From NCBI GenBank assembly GCA_020025545.1, contig JAHHRX010000023.1, positions 1 through 32,689 on the forward strand: a stretch of 32,689 nucleotides of DNA, given 5' to 3'. Of this stretch, positions 1 through 6,267 are shown piece after piece. The notes below the pieces were generated by a model, which saw nothing but the letters and a program-made list of their open reading frames with translations, did not search any database and had not been told where the DNA came from. A program made the position numbers and the translations under genes. This DNA is from Oscillospiraceae bacterium (lineage in GTDB: Bacteria; Bacillota; Clostridia; Oscillospirales; Oscillospiraceae). Each line of letters begins with the position of its first letter. Positions within the stretch are counted from its first letter, which is position 1.

Positions 1-204
1 TGTAAATTTGATATGAGGAAATGCCTGTTTTTGGATACCTGTAGAAAATACGGATATCCTGAACTCACGCAGTGTTTTTGTCATACAGACGATATCAAAA
101 ACGTAGATCTGCATCCGGCTCTATGTTGGAATCGCACACAATATATGGGTAATGGCGGCGCGTTTTGTGATTTCGAAATCTATGTAAAAAAACAGGATAA
201 GTAA
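1..204 (+). CDS. ATC-hydrolase family protein, C-terminal end (5' truncated by window)
   Basis: The reading frame is open from base 1 and ends at TAA 202-204, so only about 67 C-terminal residues are visible. The tail contains a CRKYGYPEL segment, a Cys-x-His/Asp-Asp stretch and a terminal GGAFCDFEIYVKK segment. This layout (cysteine, 'PEL', then an acidic residue pair, then a G-x-x-CDF/H ending) is what I know from the C-terminus of the L-2-amino-thiazoline-4-carboxylic acid hydrolase family (PF14196). In Clostridia, members of that family are mostly uncharacterised cytoplasmic proteins, and the named enzyme opens a thiazoline ring. The start and N-terminal domain lie outside the window, so the family call rests on the C-terminal pattern only. 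The true substrate cannot be inferred. Confidence 0.6.
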   Translation, partial: CKFDMRKCLFLDTCRKYGYPELTQCFCHTDDIKNVDLHPALCWNRTQYMGNGGAFCDFEIYVKKQDK

Positions 205-278
205 GCCAGTAGTCCGTATATTCAAGGTAAAAGTTTGCACCGCTCGAGTTTTTTTGGAGCATTTCTTCCATATTTGAA

Positions 279-311
279 AAATCGCCTGCCGGTTTTCCCG
301 GCAGGCGATTT
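279..311 (-). terminator. Intrinsic terminator downstream of ppdK
   Basis: Perfect 14-bp stem, AAATCGCCTGCCGG (279-292) with its complement (298-311) and a 5-nt loop. Read leftward it is followed by a short T-run (TTTTTC). It lies about 120 nt past the ppdK stop. It could also serve the rightward gene ending at 204, since the other side also has a few Ts. Confidence 0.7.
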
Positions 312-430
312 GCAATTTCGATATAGACCTCACAGGTTAGATCCTGCCACTGACAGCGGCATAGCATCTGACCGTTTTCGTGTCTGTATTTCAAGGCTTC
401 CTCAGAATGGTGGAAAACTGAAAGTACAGA

Positions 431-3067
431 TTAGGCCTCCCTACTACGGATAGCAGCCTGTGCAGCAGCCAGGCGGGCGATGGGAACACGGTAGGGAGAG
501 CAGGAAACATAGTTCAGGCCGATCTTATGGCAGAACTCGATGGAGCTGGGATCGCCGCCGTGCTCACCGCAGATACCGCAGTGCATATCGGGACGGACGG
601 ATCTGCCCTTGGAAACAGCCATTTCCATCAGCTGGCCAACGCCGGTGGTATCCAGACGCGCGAAGGGATCGGATTCATAGATCTTGTTGGCGTAGTATGC
701 GGGCAGGAACTTGCCGGCATCGTCACGGCTGAAGCCGAAGGTCATCTGCGTCAGGTCGTTGGTGCCGAAGCAGAAGAACTCGGCTTCCTCAGCAATGGCA
801 TCGGCGGTCAGGCAGGCTCTGGGGATCTCCACCATGGTACCGACCTCATACTTGAGGGAGGTGCCGGAAGCGGCGATGACCTCATCAGCGGTCTTGACCA
901 CGATATCCTTGACGAATTTCAGCTCCTTGACCTCGCCGGTCAGGGGGATCATGATTTCAGGAACGATGTTCCAGTCAGCATGACGGGACTTGACAGCCAG
1001 AGCGGCCTTGATGACAGCCTTGGTCTGCATAGCGGCGATTTCTGGGTAGGTAACAGCCAGACGGCAGCCGCGGTGACCCATCATGGGGTTAAACTCGTGC
1101 AGATCGTTGATAACCTGCTTGATATAGGCAACACTCTTGCCCTGAGAAGCTGCCAGAGCGGCGATATCGGCTTCATCGGTGGGCACGAACTCGTGCAGGG
1201 GGGGATCCAGGAAGCGAATGGTTACGGGGTAACCGCCCAGAGCCTCAAACAGACCCTCGAAGTCGGCCTGCTGCATGGGCTCGATCTTGGCCAGAGCGGC
1301 CTCACGCTCCTCGACAGTCTCGGAGCAGATCATTTCACGGAATGCACCGATACGGGAAGGATCGAAGAACATATGCTCGGTACGGCACAGACCGATACCC
1401 TGAGCGCCGAAGGAGGCTGCCTGCTTGGCATCCTTGGGGGTATCGGCGTTGGTACGAACGCCCAGCTTCTTATACTTGTCAGCCAGCTCCATAATGCGGC
1501 CGAAGTAGCCGGAGTTGGGGTCGGCGGGGATGGTGGGGATCAGCTCGGCGTAGATGTTGCCGGTGGAACCGTCCAGAGACAGCACATCGCCCTCATGATA
1601 GGTCTTGCCGTGGAGGGTAAAGACCTTGTTCTCCTCGTCCATCTTGATGTCGCCGCAGCCGGAGACACAGCAGGTGCCCATACCACGGGCAACGACGGCT
1701 GCGTGAGAGGTCTGGCCGCCGCGGACGGTCAGGATACCCTGAGAGTACTTCATGCCCTCAATGTCCTCGGGGGAAGTTTCCAGACGAACCAGAACAACCT
1801 TCTCGCCCTTCTTGCCGTGCTCAACAGCGTCCTCAGCGGTGAAGACAATGGTACCTGCAGCGGCGCCGGGGGAAGCGGCGATGCCCTTGGAGACGGCCTC
1901 GGCCTTCTTCAGAGCAGCGGGATCGAACTGAGGATGCAGCAGCATATCGAGGCTCTTGGCATCGATCTGCATCAGTGCCTCTTCCTCGGAGATCATGCCT
2001 TCGTCGATCAGGTCACAGGCGATCTTAATAGCGGCGGCAGCGGTACGCTTGCCGTTACGGGTCTGGAGCATATAGAGCTTCTTATCCTCAATGGTGAACT
2101 CCATATCCTGCATATCCCGGTAGTGGTTTTCCAGAGTGTTGCAGACATCCAGGAACTGAGCGTAAACCTCAGGCAGGATCTGCTGCATCTGAGCAATGGG
2201 CATGGGGGTACGAACGCCGGCAACAACATCTTCGCCCTGTGCGTTCATCAGGAACTCACCCATGAGGCCCTTCTCGCCGGTAGCGGGGTTACGGGTAAAT
2301 GCCACGCCGGTGCCGGAAGTATCGCCCAGATTACCGAAAGCCATCATCTGCACGTTAACGGCAGTGCCCCAGGAGTAGGGGATATCATGGTCCATACGGT
2401 AGATATTGGCACGGGGGTTGTCCCAGGAACGGAACACAGCCTCGATAGCCTTGAACAGCTGCTCCTTAGGATCGGAGGGGAAATCCTCGCCCAGCTGCTT
2501 CTTATACTCAGCCTTGAACTGCTCAGCCAGCTCCTTCAGGTCCTCAGCGGTGAGCTCGTTATCAAAGTGGACACCCTTGCGCTCCTTCATAGCGTCGATG
2601 AGCTTCTCGAAATACTTCTTGCCCACTTCCATAACGACATCGGAGAACATCTGGATAAAGCGGCGGTAGCAGTCGTATGCCCAGCGGGGGTTGCCGGACT
2701 TAGCGGCCATGACCTCGACGACCTGCTCGTTAAGACCCAGGTTCAGGATGGTATCCATCATGCCGGGCATGGAAGCACGGGCACCGGAACGAACGGAAAC
2801 CAGCAGAGGATTCTCCAGATCGCCGAACTTCTTGCCGGTGATGGTTTCCATCTTGGTGATGTATTCCATGATCTCGGCCTTGATGTCATCGTTGATGGAA
2901 CGGCCGTCTTCGTAGTACTTGGTGCAGGCCTCGGTAGTGATGGTGAAACCCTGAGGAACAGGAAGACCCAGATTGGTCATTTCTGCCAGATTAGCACCCT
3001 TGCCGCCGAGAAGTTCACGCATTGTACCGTTGCCCTCGGTGAACAGGTAAACATACTTATGTGACAT
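431..3067 (-). CDS. ppdK: Pyruvate, phosphate dikinase
   Basis: This cytoplasmic enzyme interconverts pyruvate + ATP + Pi and phosphoenolpyruvate + AMP + PPi. In anaerobic Clostridia it often works in PPi-linked glycolysis or gluconeogenesis. The 878-residue product is full length for the bacterial family. It starts with the nucleotide-binding domain (GGKGANLAEMT near residue 22), then the swivelling phosphohistidine domain with the GGQTSHAAVVARG signature carrying the catalytic His, then a C-terminal PEP/pyruvate barrel with the MHCGICGEHGGD segment containing the conserved Cys. I chose the ATG at 3067 (product begins MSHKYVYLF) because AAAGGGG lies 8-9 nt upstream. An in-frame ATG 39 nt further up has no comparable site. 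The gene is monocistronic, with its own promoter and a downstream terminator. Shadow frames across it are not genes. Confidence 0.97.
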   Translation of the reverse strand: MSHKYVYLFTEGNGTMRELLGGKGANLAEMTNLGLPVPQGFTITTEACTKYYEDGRSINDDIKAEIMEYITKMETITGKKFGDLENPLLVSVRSGARASMPGMMDTILNLGLNEQVVEVMAAKSGNPRWAYDCYRRFIQMFSDVVMEVGKKYFEKLIDAMKERKGVHFDNELTAEDLKELAEQFKAEYKKQLGEDFPSDPKEQLFKAIEAVFRSWDNPRANIYRMDHDIPYSWGTAVNVQMMAFGNLGDTSGTGVAFTRNPATGEKGLMGEFLMNAQGEDVVAGVRTPMPIAQMQQILPEVYAQFLDVCNTLENHYRDMQDMEFTIEDKKLYMLQTRNGKRTAAAAIKIACDLIDEGMISEEEALMQIDAKSLDMLLHPQFDPAALKKAEAVSKGIAASPGAAAGTIVFTAEDAVEHGKKGEKVVLVRLETSPEDIEGMKYSQGILTVRGGQTSHAAVVARGMGTCCVSGCGDIKMDEENKVFTLHGKTYHEGDVLSLDGSTGNIYAELIPTIPADPNSGYFGRIMELADKYKKLGVRTNADTPKDAKQAASFGAQGIGLCRTEHMFFDPSRIGAFREMICSETVEEREAALAKIEPMQQADFEGLFEALGGYPVTIRFLDPPLHEFVPTDEADIAALAASQGKSVAYIKQVINDLHEFNPMMGHRGCRLAVTYPEIAAMQTKAVIKAALAVKSRHADWNIVPEIMIPLTGEVKELKFVKDIVVKTADEVIAASGTSLKYEVGTMVEIPRACLTADAIAEEAEFFCFGTNDLTQMTFGFSRDDAGKFLPAYYANKIYESDPFARLDTTGVGQLMEMAVSKGRSVRPDMHCGICGEHGGDPSSIEFCHKIGLNYVSCSPYRVPIARLAAAQAAIRSREA

Positions 3068-3150
3068 TTCATAACCCCTTTCACGATTGCGGATGAAAAG
3101 TTTCATCCCTTATTGTGTGCTATTTTAGTAATTTACCATAATGCTCGTAC

Positions 3151-3179
3151 ATTATAGCATGCAGAAATGAAAAATGCAA
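3151..3179 (-). promoter_or_regulatory. Probable sigma-A promoter of ppdK
   Basis: Reading leftward: -35 TTGCAT (3174-3179), 17-nt spacer, -10 TATAAT (3151-3156). This leaves an 80-nt 5' leader before the ppdK start, with no clear riboswitch. Confidence 0.7.
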
Positions 3180-3252
3180 ACATTTTTAACAAATTTTCAC
3201 AGGATTTTTTCCTGTTTCTAGTAGATGCTACAATAGTACAGGGAAAAGAAAA

Positions 3253-3281
3253 CCGCAGCCGTCAAAAATAAACGGCTGCGG
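3253..3281 (-). terminator. Intrinsic terminator of lexA
   Basis: Perfect 10-bp stem, CCGCAGCCGT with its complement, loop of 9 nt. Read leftward it is followed by TTTTCTTTT. It begins 8 nt beyond the lexA stop codon. Confidence 0.85.
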
Positions 3282-3288
3282 AAATTCG

Positions 3289-3867
3289 TCAATATTCGCG
3301 GATGACGGCTTTTACAAGCCCCAGAATTCGGGCGTTTCTGCCGTCAATGGGCTCATAGCTGTCATTTTCCGGCATGAGCCACACCTCACCGCCGCGGCGG
3401 CACAGGCGCTTGACGGTGGCCTCCTCATCCAAAAGTGCCACCACGATCTGACCGTCCTGCGCTGTCTGCTGGGGGCGGACAACCACTTTGTCGCCGCTGA
3501 GGATCCCGGCGCCGATCATGCTGTCGCCCCGGACACGCAGGGCAAAACAGGTGGGGTCACCGTCCCAGGGAATGGTACCCTCCTGATTTTCAAAGGCCAG
3601 AATGGGAACACCGGCAGTGACTACGCCCACCACCGGGATCTGACCGGGGCGGACGCCGGTGGCAATGGCCCGCTTGCGCCCCTTGGCACCGGGGGCATGG
3701 AGCAGGCCTTTTTCCTGCAGGGCCTGGATATGATAGCTGACCGAGGCGGTGGAGCGCAGGCCCACGGCTGCGCCGATCTCCCGAACAGAGGGGGCATAAC
3801 CGTTTTCTTGAATAAAGCGGTTCACATATTCCAAAATCTTCTCTGCCTTATCGCTGGTTCTGGGCAT
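3289..3867 (-). CDS. lexA: LexA repressor (SOS response)
   Basis: LexA represses SOS genes and is inactivated by RecA-stimulated self-cleavage. The 192-residue length is close to the family norm. Residues 1-60 form the winged helix-turn-helix (SVREIGAAVGL near 27-37, with SYHIQALQEKGLL following). The Ala-Gly cleavage site is A85-G86 in VVTAGVP. The S24 protease part carries catalytic Ser116 in RGDSM and Lys153 in EATVKRL. The ATG at 3867 is preceded by a GGAGGGA site. The gene is transcribed alone, divergently from the ferritin-like gene at 4012. Upstream, two tandem TATAAT-like -10 hexamers (complement of 3890-3895 and 3901-3906) are seen, but I could not fix a good -35 or a convincing LexA operator. 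Confidence 0.95.
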   Translation of the reverse strand: MPRTSDKAEKILEYVNRFIQENGYAPSVREIGAAVGLRSTASVSYHIQALQEKGLLHAPGAKGRKRAIATGVRPGQIPVVGVVTAGVPILAFENQEGTIPWDGDPTCFALRVRGDSMIGAGILSGDKVVVRPQQTAQDGQIVVALLDEEATVKRLCRRGGEVWLMPENDSYEPIDGRNARILGLVKAVIREY

Positions 3868-4011
3868 GAAAATTCCCTCCTATCCAAACATTATAGCATG
3901 ATTATAGCACATATGAACGAAAAAGAAAAGAGGGAAAATAGGCATCTGGCAGGAAATTTCTGCCCTCCGGCGGATATAATGGTAGAGAGAACGGAATAAG
4001 GAGGGGCTGAA

Positions 4012-4455
4012 ATGGAACATTATGATCCCGGGCAGGTCACACGGGTCTGGCAGCGGGTATGGTCGGAAGGAACGGAGAAATCGGTACTGCCGGGGCTGAA
4101 AGCACTGGCAGCGGCGGAGATCACCGAAGCAGCGCTGTTAAAACGCCTGAGCGCTCAGCTGGGAGATGGCGTATTGCTTAAAATGAGTCGGGAGGATGCC
4201 GCCCATGGGGATTGCATCCGGGGCATCTACATTATGGCAACAGGGGAGCGTCCGGAACTGAAACCCTATTTAACGGAAACGGAAAAGCCGGAAACAGCTC
4301 TGCGCAAATGCTATGTGCGGAAGCTGCGGGCCATTGCGCAGTATGAATCCCGGGCAGGGGATGCAGACTACGGATGTGCATTTTCGTGGCTTGCACGGCA
4401 GGAAGAAGAACATTGCTGCCGGATTTTACAGCTGATGGGACGGCTGAAAAAATAA
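4012..4455 (+). CDS. Ferritin-like / rubrerythrin-like protein, uncharacterised
   Basis: A 147-residue, probably all-helical, soluble protein with no signal peptide. It shows the spacing of a diiron four-helix bundle: Glu near 36 in an AAAEITEAAL helix, an E61-x3-H65 pair (EDAAH), Glu112 in AQYESRAG, and an E-x-x-H pair at 131-134 (EEEHC). This matches the E / ExxH-like / E / ExxH scheme of ferritin-like proteins, but the rubredoxin domain of true rubrerythrins is absent. The start is well supported by AAGGAGG upstream. A TATAAT at 3975-3980 may be the -10, without a clear -35. It is divergent from lexA. A role in iron, peroxide or redox handling is inference only, as several ferritin-like proteins have unrelated jobs. 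Confidence 0.6.
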   Translation: MEHYDPGQVTRVWQRVWSEGTEKSVLPGLKALAAAEITEAALLKRLSAQLGDGVLLKMSREDAAHGDCIRGIYIMATGERPELKPYLTETEKPETALRKCYVRKLRAIAQYESRAGDADYGCAFSWLARQEEEHCCRILQLMGRLKK

Positions 4456-4481
4456 ATCCGCCGCGGGCTGACCTTCTGCGG

Positions 4482-4519
4482 ACAAAAGAAAAAGCAGATA
4501 CCCAAAAGGGTATCTGCTT
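4482..4519 (-). terminator. Terminator of the tRNA-Met/tRNA-Glu unit
   Basis: A 12-bp perfect stem (4492-4503 with 4508-4519, AAAA centre) lies 5 nt after the tRNA-Glu CCA end. Reading leftward it runs into TTTTTCTTTT. Confidence 0.9.
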
Positions 4520-4524
4520 CATCA

Positions 4525-4599
4525 TGGTGACCCGTACGGGAATCGAACCCATGTTACCGCCGTGAAAGGGCGGTGTCTTAACCGCTTGACCAACGGGCC
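4525..4599 (-). tRNA. tRNA-Glu (anticodon TTC)
   Basis: 75 nt including an encoded CCA. The acceptor GGCCCGT pairs with ACGGGTC through one G-U. The anticodon stem CCGCC/GGCGG encloses CTTTCAC, giving anticodon TTC. The T arm contains GGTTCGAATCC. It is second in a two-tRNA transcript and starts directly after the CCA of tRNA-Met. Confidence 0.95.
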
Positions 4600-4675
4600 T
4601 GGTAGCGGCAATCTGATTCGAACAGATGACATACCGGGTATGAACCGGCTACTCTACCAACTGAGTTATGCCGCC
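4600..4675 (-). tRNA. tRNA-Met, elongator type (anticodon CAT)
   Basis: 76 nt with encoded CCA. The acceptor GGCGGCA pairs with TGCCGCT. The anticodon stem GCCGG/CCGGT encloses TTCATAC, giving CAT. The T arm is ATCTG-TTCGAAT-CAGAT. The anticodon stem lacks the three G-C pairs of initiator tRNA, which favours elongator Met. A lysidine-modified Ile tRNA is not excluded but the overall sequence resembles elongator Met. Confidence 0.9.
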
Positions 4676-4720
4676 ATATATGGTCAAGAAGACTTCGGCA
4701 CCGCCGAAATCAGCTTCATC

Positions 4721-4749
4721 ATTATACTCAAGTGTTCCCCGTTTGTCAA
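4721..4749 (-). promoter_or_regulatory. Consensus promoter of the tRNA pair
   Basis: Reading leftward: TTGACA (4744-4749), 17-nt spacer, TATAAT (4721-4726). Both hexamers are perfect, which fits a stable-RNA promoter. It lies 45 nt upstream of tRNA-Met. Confidence 0.93.
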
Positions 4750-4783
4750 GCAAAAAAACAATATTTTTCAGAAAACTTCCAAA

Positions 4784-4840
4784 AAAACGAAAATCGGGGC
4801 TGACCGTCCGGGGAAAAAGGCTGTCAGCCCCTGCTTTTTT
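4784..4840 (-). terminator. Terminator at the end of the DUF2461 operon
   Basis: 9-bp stem GGGGCTGAC (4796-4804) with GTCAGCCCC (4823-4831) and a partly paired interior. Leftward it is followed by GATTTTCGTTTTTTT, and rightward by TGCTTTTTT, so it could act in both directions. It lies about 85 nt past the stop of the leftward operon. Confidence 0.7.
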
Positions 4841-4923
4841 GTAAGCTTGCAGATTTTTTTCTTTCGGAAAAATCCCGGGGGAAAGATCACCCCAATATCC
4901 ACAGTGCCGGTGCTTTTAAAAAA

Positions 4924-5571
4924 TCACAGGGAAATGTCCGTGAAATAATCGTAAAGCGGCGCAAGTGCGCAAAGCATTTCTTTAACCTCCTGCGCAAGCT
5001 CCGGCGAAAACACCACGGGAGAGAAGGGGGCGCTTCGGATACAGCAGATATGCTCTTTCCATGCGAAATACGGTGCCAGCGCCGGATTTTCCGCGGCCTT
5101 GGGGCGCTTGTAGCAGTCGGCAGTCACGGGAATCCCGGTGGCTTTTTCGGCGTTTTTCAGAAGCTTCGGCAGGGTTTCGGGGTCTGCTTCCAGCTTTTTT
5201 CGGAAGGCCTCCATGAAATCCGCCTTTGGATGCCACAGGCAGAAGCCGTAGCGGATACCCTCGGGGGAGATTTCGAAAAACAGGCAGGGATTCTCTGCCC
5301 ACCAGGGCTTGTCCGGGCGGATGGAGATCCAAAGGCTCTCCTTATAAGGGGTGGGGTGGTGACGGCGGGCGTCCCGGTAAATGCGGCTGACCTTCAAAAC
5401 GGTGCCGCTTTTGGCGAGAAAGGGCTCAAACAGTGCCTTTCCCAAAGCCTTGGTGGGCTCGTAAAGGGTGTCGATATATTGCTGTTTATTTTGCAAAAAC
5501 CATTCTCGGTTGTTATTCAGGCGGATCCCCCAGAGGAAATCCACGGTTTTCGGGGAGTAAAGCGGGTACAT
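4924..5571 (-). CDS. DUF2461 family protein
   Basis: A 215-residue soluble protein. The opening 'F-L-W-G-I-R-x-NNNREWF' pattern, the following KQQY, the central VSRIYRDARR segment and the late KEHICCIRS segment match what I recall of the DUF2461/TIGR02453 family. These are bacterial proteins of about 215-230 residues whose function is unknown. The ATG at 5571 sits 3 nt after the stop of the upstream phosphoesterase gene, with AGAGG in front, so the two are likely translated from one message. It is the last gene of a three-gene leftward operon. No catalytic motif can be named. Confidence 0.8.
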   Translation of the reverse strand: MYPLYSPKTVDFLWGIRLNNNREWFLQNKQQYIDTLYEPTKALGKALFEPFLAKSGTVLKVSRIYRDARRHHPTPYKESLWISIRPDKPWWAENPCLFFEISPEGIRYGFCLWHPKADFMEAFRKKLEADPETLPKLLKNAEKATGIPVTADCYKRPKAAENPALAPYFAWKEHICCIRSAPFSPVVFSPELAQEVKEMLCALAPLYDYFTDISL

Positions 5572-5574
5572 AGT

Positions 5575-6267
5575 TTATAACCTCTTTTTCAGTTTGGCAG
5601 GGTCTTCGTCCTCCAGCCGCGGAGCGCCGTTTTTCCAGATGAGCCGGTTGTGGCTCTTTGGGGAATGCTGCTTTTCCGGAATCTCCACAGTAAAATGGCC
5701 GGAGGCGTTGATGATGGTGGTGTTCTCATATTGGATGCTCCGGGACAGGAGATGGTCATAGCGCAGGTGGACATGACCGTGGAGCATATAGGCGGGCCTG
5801 TACTGATCCAACAGCTTCCGCAGGGCGGCAAAGCCCATATGGGCGGGGTCGTCCGCATCTCCAAGCCCCTGGGCCGGGGCATGGGTCACGACAAGATCCA
5901 CTCCGCCTGCCAGCCACAGGTGGAAACGGAGTCTGCGAATCCGCCGTTCCATCTGCCGCTCGGAATACTGGTACTGGCCGGGGTGATACTGCCGGCAGCC
6001 GCCCAGCCCCAGAATCCGCAGCCCGTTGTAGACCACCAGCTTATCGTCGATACAGTCACAGCCTGCCGGAGGGTGAATGCTGTAATGCTCATCGTGGTTT
6101 CCGTGAACATAGAGCAGGGGGCACCGGGCCATGGTGACGAGGAAGGACAGATATTCGGATTTTAAGTCCCCACAGGAGAGGATCAGATCGTAGCCAGAAA
6201 GCTTACCCGGGGTGTAATAATCCCACAGGGCGGGAGATTCCTCGTCGGAAATAACAAGGATTTTCAA
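5575..6267 (-). CDS. Metallophosphoesterase (calcineurin-like)
   Basis: A 230-residue cytoplasmic metallophosphoesterase. The binuclear-metal motifs appear in order: VISDEES near residue 6-11 (a D-x-H variant with E in place of the usual His), SCGD near 31-34, GNHDEH near 56-61, THAP near 128-131 and GHVH near 162-165. The third and later motifs are canonical, so it is likely active on some phosphoester, but the substrate is unknown. The start is TTG at 6267, inside the overlap TTGA with the stop of the upstream gene. A strong AGGAGG lies 7 nt upstream, and no ATG fits better. Translational coupling to the BMP/ParB-like fusion is therefore likely. Confidence 0.85.
   Translation of the reverse strand: MKILVISDEESPALWDYYTPGKLSGYDLILSCGDLKSEYLSFLVTMARCPLLYVHGNHDEHYSIHPPAGCDCIDDKLVVYNGLRILGLGGCRQYHPGQYQYSERQMERRIRRLRFHLWLAGGVDLVVTHAPAQGLGDADDPAHMGFAALRKLLDQYRPAYMLHGHVHLRYDHLLSRSIQYENTTIINASGHFTVEIPEKQHSPKSHNRLIWKNGAPRLEDEDPAKLKKRL

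Noticed and set aside
527..3064. A long open frame on the + strand across ppdK
   Set aside because: It mirrors the real leftward gene in an antisense frame; the protein has no family signature and the opposite strand encodes a full PPDK.
3907..3919. Possible LexA operator (GCACATATGAACG) near the lexA promoter
   Set aside because: Only one half resembles the Gram-positive GAAC-N4-GTTC box; the other half does not match.
4562..4948. A 128-codon rightward frame across the tRNA genes
   Set aside because: It runs antisense through two tRNAs and a terminator; no ribosome site.
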